From contig JBCAMK010000006.1 in NCBI GenBank assembly GCA_038503065.1, positions 1,364,001 to 1,428,000 on the forward strand: 64,000 nucleotides of DNA, read 5' to 3'. The notes beneath the pieces are model-generated. The model was not told the DNA's origin. It saw nothing but the letters and a program-made list of their open reading frames with translations, and did not search any database. The stretch is from Paragyromitra xinjiangensis (taxonomy: Eukaryota; Ascomycota; Pezizomycetes; Pezizales; Discinaceae). Positions 22,634-33,358 of this stretch are shown in pieces. The translations under genes were made by a program, and so were the position numbers. How positions within the stretch are numbered: position 1 is the stretch's first letter; the number at the start of each line of letters is the position of its first letter.

Positions 22634-25600
22634 CTAATAGATATCGTTGAACGTTTCTAGGTCTATTCTACTGTTTACCAACCATTGTTCCTCTTCCTCG
22701 TCTGGAATCAGGTGCGCCATGCCTATAATTGAAGCCACGCTAATAACCCATTCATCACTATATGGTGTGTTTACTTTGCGTGAAGCCACCCTCACCAAGC
22801 TGCTGTCGGACTCTAGGCGTCTGGCGCCCTCCACCCGGAGCATTCTTACCAATGCTAAACGATGACTGTATCCGGTTGTAGGGTCCCGCAGTTTGAATAA
22901 ACATCTCAATTGACCAGGTAAACGCCCATGTAAGGCACCAAATTGAGTCTTGTCACCTACAGCCACCCATACCCAATCATTTCTTGGCGCAGCACCTCAA
23001 AATCGCTCCTGAATTGTACAACGAAAGCGATGTATGGTATATATATCAGTTTCCTGGAATTTGAGCACCGGCAGTTGAAGCTGTTTGAATCGTTCAGCTG
23101 GATAATGTAGCAACTTCCGTATATTGGTTGTCAGCTTGTGGGGGTCCAGCAAGCTTTTGTTGCTGTAGTCCACCACCTTTTGCACAAGTCGATCCTCCTG
23201 GTCCCCAAGCTCATAAGCCACATCTTTCAGTGACTTTGTCCTTTTAGTGCTGACGAGGCCCCGTAGCACCCGAGGTGGCCGGTATTCTGACCGAATATCG
23301 AGCTCTGCCAAAGAAGGCATCTCCTTTTGTAGAAAGTCTATCACCTCCTTCCCTAGGTCCTTTGCCGACTTCTCACAAGCTGCCTCTCGAACTGACACCA
23401 CATGCATAGACATTGTGTGGTGGCGGGAATAGTGCTCGAGAATTTGCTTCGTGGCGTTGTGTTTATTGGAGGCACAGTATCCAACCTTAATTTGCTGTTG
23501 GTGCGAGGCTTCGCCGACTTCGCCGACTTCTGTGGAGTAGCTGGGTATATTGCCAAATCGCTTGATATGGGACGTGAAGTGAGTCAAAAGGTGTATTTTG
23601 ATGAAGTTGAAATGGGATTCTTGGCGGTAGATATCTTGCAACTGCTCAGACCTCTCTAGTCGATCCTCCACAGCTGCCTTGCGCTTTTTGTTTGCTGTAC
23701 ACTGAGCAGTCGACAGCACCTTCTCTTGTGTTAGTCACAGTATTGCATCTGCCTGCTTTGCTTTAGCAGTCGCCTGCTTCGACCTGCGAAACTCTAGAAA
23801 GACGTCTTTATGCTTGTGAAACTTGTCAAATAATCCTCCATATATTCAAGGGTTTGCTTCGTATGGCTGCGATACTGAGCCATTAAGTGGAAGTCTAGAA
23901 GGGCTTGGGTACAGTTGAGGGCTTCTTTGAACGCGGGCCTCTCTGAAGCCGTTGGCTTCCTCAGAGCAACGGTCAACGCTGCTAGTAGAAACCGCCCAAG
24001 ATTCCGCATTTCTTTTCCTTGCCATTGAGTAACCTCCCGATAGGCCTTTTTAGGGATAGTAATACCAGTATATGGGGGAATAGACTTCCATGCTCTGTTG
24101 AATTGATCGAGGCGATTATGCTTTTTTAGTAAGCCCTGTATCCACTCCATTAAATGCTTCAAAAAGCCGAGATAGATAGTATGAAGAAGATCCGGTTTCC
24201 AGATCTCTTCTGGCCGGACTCTGGGAAGTCGCCAAAAGCTATTCATTGCTGCCTTTAGACCTCTCTCCTGAAGCCAATCTAAATTCTCGATATTGCCTGT
24301 GTCCCCAAATTGCTGCGCCTTGGCATTATACTCTTCATGATTGCGTGTGTTGAAGGGCAAAATAGTTAGCTGGCCTAGATTCTCAGCGTCAATCTCACAC
24401 ACAGGGCAACAGTTATTCTTCATGTGCTGCAGGGTGACATGCTCCAAGTGGTCGGCAATCCAGCCACAGAGTATTGGAAAGCAGAATCGCAGTTGCCCAT
24501 CAGTGCACGACAGCTCGATGCTGTTCGCTGCTGGCTCGTAGAAAGCTGACAGCATCTTATCCATGACCAAATCAAGGATCACTCGATTCCTGACTCTTTG
24601 AGCTTCGGCTTCTTTCGTTTTCAGCTAGCCAAACTTAGGGGGGATGGGAAGAAGTGCCAGAAGCACCATGGCCATTGCTGACATTTTGTTTTGCACTGTG
24701 GATTTGATATTGCCTATCATCAGATAGATAGGCCAAGCCTTTTTATCTTCAGAGAAGTTAGTGAGGTAGGTTTGATCTGATGTGCAAAGAACTGGAACGA
24801 CTGTGGAGCCAGAAGGAAGAGTCTCCTATAACCGATTAGCAAGAAGCGCCAGCTCTTGAGAGGTCACAGGCGTTACCTGTAAATCCCACCACCAATCAAC
24901 TGTATGGAGCTCTGAATACATGCGCTCACCAGCAAGATTGAGCTCACGTATAGGAGCATAAACCATATCATTTGAATAAGCTGCTTGGCTAATTAAATAT
25001 CGAATACAGACCATTGGATCGCGATGTGCCAGCACGACGGACTCTCCATCCACTACCTCCTCTATAAACTCCCAACTGGGCGCCCCTAAAGTTGGGGGTA
25101 GGTTCTCGATGACCTTGAAAAGGGTATAGGCGGACTGATAGGAGCCGGCACCTTGATATAAACCTTTCTTGAAGTAATCTTCAATGCCAGTCTCTGTCGT
25201 TTTGGTGTCAATAAACCATTTTGCTTGGTGGAAATCATATGAGGTGTGGAACGGAAATATAGGATCATCAAGCAGTCTTTTCTGAGCCTCATGAAAGCCA
25301 GCTGCTTCGCCAGCCAACCTCCCAGCGTCCGGAAAGGAGATGATAGCAATTGTTGAGGCACGAAGCGTAGAATCAGCCTCATTCTCCTCATCAGATGCTC
25401 CAACAGGCTCTTCGTTCGAGTTGTACTCTGGTGGCATATCCTGAGTATTTGTAGGGCCCCAATTCTTGTCAGTCTCTTCTATATCATCCTCCCACTTGAA
25501 GGAAGTAGCCGACGACTGCTGACTGGCTGATGGATTGCCGAATAAGCGTGGGAAATACTGCTTGCTCAACAGCTCATGCTCATTCTTGAGATGAGTCTCC

Positions 25601-25653
25601 CAGGCTGTAGAATAAAGATAGGTGTGGCGACAGAAAGGGCAAACCTGAGGCAT
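22634..25653 (-). pseudogene. Plavaka transposase A (broken)
   Basis: The minus-strand gene starts MPQVCPFCRHTYLYS with a C2H2 finger (CPFC...HLKNEH). An acidic linker follows, then the catalytic region with QAKWFIDTKTTETGIEDYF, MVCIRYLISQAAYSNDMVYAP, DKKAWPIYLMIGNIKS, CGWIADHLEHVTLQH, CPVCEID and PDLLHTIYLGFLKHLMEW. The end is INRIDLETFNDIY-like. A 51 bp intron (24876-24826, GTAACG...TTATAG) lies after DWWWDLQ. Breaks: a TAG near 24627, a one-base frameshift near 23830, a TGA near 23736 and a TGA at 22997-22999. Family assignment rests on recognisable similarity of this architecture to Plavaka/CACTA-type transposases, and on resemblance to genes B and C here. Confidence 0.8.
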
Positions 25654-26109
25654 AATCAGCTATATAATACTGCTGCAGCCGCGTAGAGGTCGGAGAGCAA
25701 TTGAGAAGGTAGAAGTGCTGATAGGGGAGCTGATAGAAGTGCTGATAGATGTGGTATTAGGTGAGGATCGTGAGGATCGCGAGAATAGGGTGATGTTGAG
25801 GGGTATGACTAAGTGACTGCAGAGCCGCACAACACCAGCACCATCAGGATCCTCAATCTCTACGACCACTCTATAATATTAGAAAAGAGCTGCCAAGGGT
25901 TAGACTAGCCATAGAAGCTCCCAGCTGACCTCCTAGAGGTTGGCTCATTCATATAGTGTATTTGTAGGCTTTTCCGCAGAATGACATCATCCTAGCCATG
26001 AGTCTTGGCAATCGCTAGACCTCCTGCTCTTTCAACCTCACCTCTTTCTTTCAACGCTCTCCTCCACACCCTCCTTCACACCCCCCCCCACCACTGACAA
26101 CAACAATGC
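25654..26109. other. 5' flank of transposase A up to the half-LINE
   Basis: This stretch should carry the promoter side of transposase A. It contains short repeats of GCTGATAGAAGT (about 25715-25755) and GAGGATCG. No other gene is supported. Confidence 0.4.
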
Positions 26110-26128
26110 CAAAGTGACTTTTTGGTCA

Positions 26129-26450
26129 CAACTCCACCAATACTACTCCGATTAACGAGATTTTTGATTATTCGGAATCAGCTCGCTGCCCCCGTTCGAT
26201 CCTGCTATTGTACGTCGAAATCGCTCTCGATTTGCAAAAGTTGTTGTCGAATTCGCTGTTTTACCCCTCTTTCCCCCAAAACCACACCAAATCCTGAGAT
26301 ATTGCAAAACCTCATATCTCCACCAATACTACTCCGATTGACTCGACCCTGGGCTTTTTGGAGTCCCCTCACTGTGCCCGTTCGATCGCCCTCTCGTTCG
26401 TTCGGATCGGAGCAGATTTGCAAAAGTTGTTGACACTTTCTGCTCCACCC
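26129..26450 (+). repeat. Tandem 5' UTR monomers of half-LINE copy 3
   Basis: Two diverged copies, about 183 bp apart, share CTCCACCAATACTACTCCGA (near 26130 and 26314), a CCCGTTCGATC segment and GATTTGCAAAAGTTGTTG. The inner half-LINE has only one such block (near 26935). In some LINEs such monomers carry internal promoter activity; that is an analogy only. Confidence 0.6.
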
Positions 26451-26887
26451 ACCCCCTCCAGCTCCCTTTAGGGACCCCCCCCATACACCCCACCTCCTCC
26501 TGTCGGTTCAGGACCATCCTCCATGTCTTCCTCTTCGTCTAGAGGCAGAGAAAGAGGCAGAGGCTTCACGTCTCCCTCTTCTGTGACTAGTTTACCTCAA
26601 AGCACGCTCCAAACGCCGTTTGGTGCCCCTACAACACCCCCAAACACCCGTTTTTCGCCATTGTTCCATGGAGACCCTGAGCAAACACCTACTCAAGCCC
26701 TGCCACTTCGCCCAGCAGTCCCCCTATCCCTCTATGCCTCCCTGCCCGCCACAGAGCCTACAGACAGTGGCTCTGTCCTCCTGGAAGAGTCTGACTCTGA
26801 CATGACGGACACTGAGGGACCCCTCACCTTTTCCACCACCCTACCTCCAGTCATCCAGATGGATGACAGTAACAGCAACCTAGATCG

Positions 26888-28945
26888 AAAAACCTCACCA
26901 AATCTTGAGATTCTGCATCTTCTTATAACTCCACCAGTTTTCGTCCGATTAGCTCGACCCCGGGCTTTTTGGAACCGCCTCAGCGCGCCCGTTCGATCGC
27001 CCTCTCGTTCGTTCGGATCCGACCAGAACTGCAGAAATTCTGCTCGATTTCCCACCCCCCTCCGCCAGGGACCCCCTCCAGGGCCCAGCACCACCCCCCC
27101 CAACACACCCCACCTCCTCCTGTCGGTTCAGGACCCTGCTCCATGTCTTCCTCTTCGTCTAGAGGCAGAGGGAGAGGCAGAGGCTTCCAGTCTCCTTCTC
27201 CTGGTGCAATTTCGCCCTTTTCCACCCCCACAACACCCATTGCACCCACCACACCCCCCAATTCGTGATTTTCTGCCTCCCACTATGGAGACCCGGAACA
27301 AACACCCACACAGGCCCTACCACTGCGCCCAGCAGTGCCCCTACAAGACTATGAGTCTCTCCCTGCTCCCCCAGACTCTCATGACCATGAGATGAGTGAG
27401 TCTGAGTCTAAGCAAGAGTCCCTGGAAGACTTCAACCCCCCACTCCTCAACACCACTACCAAGATCGCGGATGCAGTTATTCAGCTTGCCAAAGATCTAT
27501 TCCAATACCGCCTCTATGTCAAGCAATTGAATAGAGAGATTAAGCAGCTCAGAAAGGCTGCCAATGCTCCCCCACCAACACCTACTTTCCACAACGACCC
27601 TGCTCTTGTGGAGAAAGTAGCCACCCTCACCACCAAGGTAGCAGACTTGGAACAGAAATGCGCCCTCACCAGCATTCTGGCCACTGCCAACCTCCCCCTA
27701 CCTCCAGCAGCTGCCCCAGCACCTGCCAACAACTCCTGGGCCGAGGTTGCCTCCAAAAAGGCCTCCAAACCCGCCCCCAAAGCCACCAAAACCACCAAAC
27801 CACCAGCAAACCCCCCAAAATGCGACTGTACTCTCATCATCACCAGGAATGGTCTACCCATTCCTGATGACATCACCCCACTCCTCATTCGCAATGCAGT
27901 CAATGCTGCCCTAGACAGGCCATTGATTGCAGAGGTGTGATTCACACCAGCTCACCATGTGCAGCTGATTGCTGTCACTTCCACCACCTCCGACTCCCTC
28001 CTCAAGCAGAGACAAAAGCTTGAGGAAGTGGTTCGCAACACCATCCTCAATGCCACCAGCATGGAAAAGGAAGCCATCCTTACCCAAGTTGTTTTGCACA
28101 ATGTCCCCACCTCCATTCCCTCTGGCGAAGAGGGATTCCAGCAGATCAGGTCTGAGGTTGAGCAGTTCAACCCAGGCACCACCCTACTTCGCAACCCTCG
28201 CTGGCTCACCAGGCCTGAGCAGAGAGAGGGAAAGCAGGCCTCCTCCATGGTCTTGACCATTGTGGGGAAACAACCTGCCACCACTGCCCTTGAGAGAGGG
28301 CTCTCACTCTTTGGACTTCGCCACAAAGTCACCAAATACCTTCGCTTCGGACCAGATACTCAATGCACAACGTGTCTGGCCTTTGGCCACCCACAACAAC
28401 GCTGTACCAGCAAAACGCCTTACTGCAACATTTGTGCTGGGCCTCATACAGCATCCTCCCACTCCTGCGCAACCTTCTCTTGCACCATCAAGGAAGCTCC
28501 TTGCCTCCACACTATGATCCGTTGCAAGAACTGTGACGAACAGCATCGCGGTAACTTTTCTGGTTGCCTCAAACTCACTGAAGCTAGACTTAAGGCCAGT
28601 GAACGTCAGGATCGCATGGTTCTTTAAAGTTTCCCCCTACCTGTATTGATATATCCAGCCCTCATGGGCCTTGGGGCTTAGTGGAGGGAGTGCTATAGGT
28701 ACAAAACATGCGATGGTGAGAGAAGAATTGCCAGGGTAGTCTTGACACTGTGGGAGGGAGTCACTAGATCGGGGTATTAACACATTCATTGACGATGAGC
28801 CTAGAAGAGGCTGGGTTGGAACTGGTGGAGGATTAGTTAGTTTTGTTTTGTTTTGTTTTATGTTCCTGTTGGGTTTTCTTCTGCTGTACGCCATATCCGT
28901 TTCGGATGCATGCGAGTATGAATAATAAATAAATAAATAATAAAT
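26888..28945 (+). mobile_element. Half-LINE copy 4 (inner), complete, with 14 bp TSD
   Basis: This 2058 bp element has a 5' UTR, ORF1 (27143-28627) and a 3' UTR with CATGCGATGGTGA (about 28707) and CCATATCCGTTTCGGATG (about 28891). It ends in AATAATAAATAAATAAATAATAA-like sequence. The perfect 14 bp duplication AGCAACCTAGATCG flanks it. Because both ends are defined, this copy shows that an ORF1-only unit without any ORF2 was itself the inserted element. Confidence 0.93.
27143..28627 (+). pseudogene. Half-LINE ORF1, inner copy, two in-frame TGA codons
   Basis: The frame begins MSSSSSRGRGRGRGF at 27143 and ends at TAA 28625-28627, in one phase throughout. It has the Pro/Ser-rich N-terminus, the acidic DSHDHEMSESESKQESLED, the SWAEVASKKASK motif, the central domain and three CCHC-like knuckles (CTTCLAFGHPQQRC and following). 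Nonsense codons: TGA at 27266-27268 after PPNS, and TGA at 27938-27940 after LIAEV. At the second site the sibling copy at 750-752 has CGA, so this is a C-to-T change at a CpG. Confidence 0.9.
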
Positions 28946-29591
28946 AGCAACCTAGATCGCCTTGGCACCATTGGTACTGGGGAGAACTACAACCCCTCCC
29001 TCTTCACAGTGATGGATGAGCAGAACAGGCTCATCAAAGCACTCACAAAACGCATCAAACAGCTTGAAAAAGCTATCTTCACACCACCACCAGCCCCTAC
29101 CTTCCACAATGACCCAGCTCTAGTGGAAAAGGTGGCTACCCTCACCTCCAAGGTAGCAAACCTGGAACAGAAACGGACCCTCACAACCATTCTGAGCTCT
29201 GCCAACCTCCCCCTACCTCCAGCAGCTGCTCCCCCGCCAGCCACCACCTCCTGGGCTCAGGTTGCCTCTAAAAGGGCTCCTAGACTCGCCAGCAAGGCCT
29301 CCAAGCCTACCAAACCACCAGCAAACCCACCAAAACGCGACTGTACCCTCATCATCACCAGGAATGGTCTACCCATTCCTGATGACATCACCCCACTCCT
29401 CATTCGCAATGCAGTCAATGCTGCCCTAGACAGGCCATTGATTGCAGAGGTGCAATTCACACCAGCTCACCCTGTGCAGCTCATTGCTGTCACCTCCACC
29501 ACCTCTGACTCACTCCTCAAGCAAAGACAGAAACTTGAGGAAGTTGTTCGCACCACCATTCCCAATGCCACCAGCATGGAGAAGGAAGTGT

Positions 29592-29938
29592 AACGGGGGT
29601 CTCGCCTAGTCTCTTAAGCAATACTGGCTTCGGTATCTGAATGGTACTCGCACTGGAGCAGTTCTGTTGCAGGTAGTGCATGTCTAACCACTCAGGGGTA
29701 AACTCGTGAAGACTCTGAAAACTATCACGGTCGGGAAACGAACCTGACCTCTTCCAGCAGCAGAAGAAACTGAGGAAGCTAAGGACTCAAGACATATACC
29801 GCTAAGCTAGAAAAGATGGCCATTGCTTATACTAAAGTCAGGCTGAAATCTTAAAGTATTTTTGTGCAGTATACTGAATAATCTTAAGGGCGGAACTCGG
29901 TAATTCTCGTCACTAGGTCTCTGGTTGAAGATGGAGAA
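29592..29938. other. LTR-like or tRNA-like debris beginning TGTAACGGGGG
   Basis: The segment starts abruptly inside half-LINE ORF1. About 60 bp near 29820-29880 (AAATCTTAAAGTATTTTTGT region) recurs inverted at 32436-32490. On the minus strand, TAGCTTAGCGG (about 29807) and GGTTCGTTTCC (about 29740) resemble pol III A and B boxes, but no tRNA fold could be closed. Its origin is unresolved. Confidence 0.35.
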
Positions 29939-30432
29939 CATCAGCAAAAAAAAAAAGTGGCACCCAGTGCCTCTGAAGGAATGTGGCCTTCCAGAAGATC
30001 AGGATGCACTGGGTGCCAAAATGATACTGCATCAGCAAGAACAAAAAATGACTTATTTGAAATTAGGATCATGTTCTTACCTCTGTGACCTATTTGGCTC
30101 CTATTTGGACCTCTGTGGCCTCTGTGGCCTCTGCAGAGGAAAATATCGAAATTTCCTCGGAAACCTCCACAGAGGAATGTTGACCTCTGCAGAGGCCACA
30201 GAGGCCAAATAGGAGCCAAATAGGCCACAGAGGTCAAATAGGCCACAAAGGAATGTCGTTTGTTTTTGCTGATGTGGGTGCCAAAAATATTGTTACCGGA
30301 TTAGGCTGAATGATAACATACTAAAAGTGAAAAATTGCACCTGGTACTTCTGAAGGAATGTGGCCTTCCAGAAGATCAGGATGCACCTGAAGACCAAAAC
30401 GCACTGGGTGACAATTAATTTTTTTGCTGATG
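29939..30432. mobile_element. CATCAGC MITE (type E), 247 bp when its insert is removed, TSD AA
   Basis: Termini are CATCAGCAAAAAAAAAAAGT at 29939 and TTTTTTTGCTGATG ending at 30432, flanked by AA (29937-29938, 30433-30434). After subtracting the nested element at 30030-30274 and one TG, the unit is 247 bp. It is the reverse complement of the MITE at 14210-14456 apart from scattered differences. Confidence 0.92.
30030..30274. mobile_element. 245 bp CATCAGC MITE nested in another MITE, TSD TG
   Basis: Termini are CATCAGCAAGAACAAAAAA and TTTGTTTTTGCTGATG, flanked by TG (30028-30029, 30275-30276). Removing it restores GATACTGGGTGCCAAAAAT, which matches the uninterrupted sibling at 14210-14456 read in reverse. 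The interior repeats CCTCTGCAGAGG and GAGGCCACAGAGGCC and can form a long hairpin. Confidence 0.93.
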
Positions 30433-31041
30433 AAGAGCAACTGGTGGCAGGGCTCGCCAGTACTTGTAGTACTGCATGCTCGCTGCCTCTACTCAGTTCT
30501 ACTCAGCTGGGGGATCCGGTTAACCCTGAATCCTGTCAGTGATCATGGGCGGGTCTCTTCGGAAGTGTTCTCTCACATTCCGCTGGAGTTCTGCACCTCA
30601 TGTGCAACCGCTCCTCATGCACTACTCTACCAGTCAGGACTCTATGATCTGCCAACCTAGTCCTGCAGGACTACTTGCATGGCGCTGATCAGTCCATAGT
30701 TGCGTCAAGTGTCCGCTAGAATAGTTCTCCCAGTTGCGCCGCCTATCAGCCATAGCTGGTGGGGCATGCACAGGTGGATTAGGAACTCAACCGCATTTCT
30801 ATGTGCTTGATGTCATCGGAGATCTGCTACAGGCCTGTCAGCCTTAGCACCTCCAGATGTTCCTAACCACCAGGTCAGCGGGGTACTGGTGTTCCCTAGC
30901 ATGTGGTAGCTACTCCACTCATGCTGGTCCTTGTACCTCTCCATCTGCCCGGGTCTATTCTACCTTTTGCATGTAACAGCCTTGCGGGTCCGTTATAGGA
31001 TTCCGCAGAGTGAAAGGCATTAAAAGAGGAGGAACTTCAAA
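30433..31041. other. LTR-like fragment, no gene
   Basis: No gene is supported. Near 30950-31005 the sequence TCTGCCCGGGTCTATTC followed by GCATGTAACAGCCTTG is almost repeated at 32375-32433, where it ends CTGTTACA. I read both as the 3' edge of an LTR. Confidence 0.45.
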
Positions 31042-31568
31042 ATGCACGAGAGATACGAGCTGCTGCCAAAATACGTGGAGAAAAACCTTCTAAAACAATG
31101 CAGTCATGGCGAGGAAAAAAACATAAAATCACAAAAATCAAACGAGGAGATGGACATGGAATTGATTCCTGGCGATATATTCAACATGTATGCAAGCCTC
31201 TTTTATGGCCTGAATGCAAACAATTGGTAGTAGAATACCCAAACTTTATGCTGATGGAAGATGGAGCGGCTTCCCACAGTTCTGATTATACAACACAGGA
31301 ACGCTTAAAAGAGGGTATCAAAAAAATGGAGTGGCCACCAAATTCCCCTGATTTTAATCCTATTGAACGGATTTGGACTTTGTTGAAAAAGCGAATACAA
31401 ACAAGAAGAGGTTCAGAGAGAATTACTACAATTAGTGAGATGAAACAGGTTTTACGAGAAGAGTGGGATAAAATTACTATTGAGGAAATCAATGTTGAGA
31501 TAGCTAAATTACCAGCTATTATGGAGCGTTGCATAGCTGTTAATGGTGGGAATAATTATCATGCATGA
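31042..31568 (+). pseudogene. Tc1/mariner-type (DDE_3) transposase C-terminal half
   Basis: The plus frame contains GHGIDSWRYIQHVCKPLLWP, LMEDGAASHSS (second catalytic Asp with its His) and WPPNSPDFNPIERIW (third acidic residue). This is the C-terminal half of a DDE_3 core. It ends at TGA 31566-31568. The first catalytic Asp and the DNA-binding domain are missing: an LTR-like fragment stands directly upstream. It differs clearly from the fragment at 14459-15129, so it represents a second family. Confidence 0.8.
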
Positions 31569-32149
31569 ATGTACATCATATATGTAGTTTCATTCTCTTG
31601 CTTATTACCTTTCATTCGGTCCCATGTATGTCTTATTTGAGTGAGTATTGATAGATATACACATGAACTCGTGAAGAGGATTGATTTATAATACTGAGAT
31701 GTGGGTTAGGGTTTGGAGGTGTCCGAACACTTTAATTTCCCCCGAGTAGATAACAATCCCTACGATCTGATAGTGGATTTTTCCAGTTTCTACGGTACCA
31801 TGTGCTTGGCTGCAATTACTAAGCAAAACTCCTGAAACTTTGCAGGAAAGAGAAGCATTATCCTCCTAGAGATATGAAGAAGCTGTTAGGCGCTCCACAA
31901 GTTGACTGCAGCGACGAAGAGTAGTCATTTCCTCCAGGAGATGGCTGGAGTCAAAAGGATTAGGTATATCCTCCATGAGGATGTAGTAGTGCGACCACTC
32001 CCCAAGGAGGTCAGGGAGCACATGGAGGTCAGGGAGAAAATTGCCTCCCAGGGAGACATGCCCAAACTCCAGGAGGCGATAATTATTTTTGCTGATGTTT
32101 AGGTGGAGGTTTGGAGAGCAAATGCACCAGGCTGTAGGATGGAGGTCAA

Positions 32150-32433
32150 ATGGAGGTGGTTGGTAGTAGGGCTTAGCTCTGTGGCGAAGTATGTGGCGCA
32201 CCAAATCCTACAGCCTGGCAAAAGCGAGGCTACTGAGACCTAGTGGGGTATAAAAAGGCGAGAATAGCTTCAAGACTTGTAATCAATCATCACTATTTCA
32301 TTTGAACAATTAAGAATTATATTGTTGAGCTGGGCTCTAAGAGCCCCATCGGAGTTCATCTCCTAACAATACCTCTGTCTGCCCGGGTCTATTCCACCTT
32401 TCGCATGTAACAGCCTTGTGGGCCTGTTACACG
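32150..32433 (+). promoter_or_regulatory. Probable solo LTR remnant with TATA box
   Basis: GGTATAAAAAGGCGAG near 32250 is a good TATA box. It is followed by the pyrimidine- and A-rich stretch expected of R/U5, and the segment ends CTGTTACA at 32433. Its 3' part is shared with about 30950-31005. No internal retrotransposon genes are nearby. The assignment as LTR is an inference from layout. Confidence 0.45.
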
Positions 32434-33358
32434 AAAATACTTTAAGATCTCAGCCTGATTTTAGTATAAGCAACGGTGTTTCCCTACCTAGCCTCAGCAG
32501 TTCTCTAGAGAACCATCCACGTTAACACGGTAGATAGTCAATAATAATGGACAGAATTATTTTCCAAACCTGAGTGACAAAGTGGCATCAGCGAATCTCA
32601 ACCGCGGCAGGTGTAACGCACGTGCTGTCACAGAGTTCCATGGTACGTTTTAAAAGATGCACTGGGTCTCTAATAGATCTGTCGGTTGATTCCGGAGTCT
32701 CCTGGGGAATAGGTTGCCAAGCGTCCCTTCGTAAAGCTCCAGCTCCCAAGGGTCAGGAAGGGAACAATAATTCCTTCCGACCACCTCATGCAACATGTTT
32801 CTAAACCAAGTCTTAGATTGTCGTGCTGTATCTCCTCCTCCTGTACGAGTATTTTACCCGTTTGAGACCTCAAAGTACTAATTCCCTTAGTTGCACTCCT
32901 CAGTAGTGCGAAACCAATTCCAAGACCGTTGAAATGTCTTATTTTGAACCCAATTTATCAAGCTTACTGCAGAAGTTAATGTCTATTTTGGGTGTCGGCT
33001 GTGGTGGAATATAGGTACTTGGGTGCTACTAAGTCAAAACGCGCATAGTTTCTGGCGTTCCAAGCAGATCACACCTACTGGAAGTTTAGTTTTGATGTGA
33101 GTGGAAACAATTGGATTTTCAAAACAGTAATTGTGATACTAGTAATGGTTGAATCAGAACTACTAGAAACGAGAAAAAAAACGTCAGGGTAGGAGTTTGG
33201 GGGATAGTGTTGTGGGAAATTACCGAATGATCATGTATTTTCTGGGCTGGACGATTAATTCCATGGATCAAACCCTAAAATTGAAACTAGTACAAACTGG
33301 CTTGTGCACAAGCAGCCGTGAAAGAACACATGGTACAGAAACAAGGAAAAAGATACAC
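32434..33358. other. Intergenic region upstream of the SET gene's 3' end
   Basis: A 60 bp block at 32436-32490 is an inverted copy of part of 29820-29880. Beyond it no gene or clear repeat was recognised. Confidence 0.4.

Larger units (their letters stand above)
26110..29591 (+). mobile_element. Half-LINE copy 3 (outer), interrupted by another half-LINE
   Basis: The 5' UTR begins near 26110. ORF1 starts at 26523 and is cut at 26887 by the copy at 26888-28945, then resumes at 28960. The duplicated target AGCAACCTAGATCG stands at 26874-26887 and 28946-28959. The outer copy breaks off again inside ORF1 at about 29590, where TGTAACGGGGG sequence begins, so its 3' UTR is missing here. Confidence 0.88.
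26523..29593 (+). pseudogene. Half-LINE ORF1, outer copy, split and truncated
   Basis: The frame opens MSSSSSRGRERGRGF (Arg/Ser-rich), runs through the Pro-rich region to MDDSNSNLDR, and is cut by the nested element at 26887. It resumes at 28960 in phase once the insert and the duplicated 14 bp are removed, with the coiled-coil-like segment, SWAQVASKRAP and LIITRNGLPIPDDITP. The frame ends at TAA 29591-29593, created by the junction with foreign DNA after MEKEV. The zinc knuckles are absent. Confidence 0.85.
21778..32097. mobile_element. Candidate composite Plavaka-type element region (subfamily A), outer ends tentative
   Basis: The left terminus CATCAGCAAAAATAATTAAC at 21778 and the right terminus ATAATTATTTTTGCTGATG ending at 32097 match over about 18 bp. 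Their neighbouring sequence also matches in inverted orientation (GGGCACATCTCCC against GGGCATGTCTCCC). Two further left-type termini occur at 22234 and 22269. The palindromic word CCTCCAGGAGG recurs on both sides. However, the flanking dinucleotides differ (AG on the left, TT on the right), so this may be a mosaic of two or more insertions. Enclosed are transposase A, two half-LINEs, two MITEs and a mariner-type fragment. Confidence 0.4.

Noticed and set aside
24824..24830. Shared in-frame TAG of Plavaka A and B as a recoding site
   Set aside because: The TAG is the end of a conserved 51 bp GT...AG intron; splicing gives DWWWDLQ-ETLP, matching gene C.
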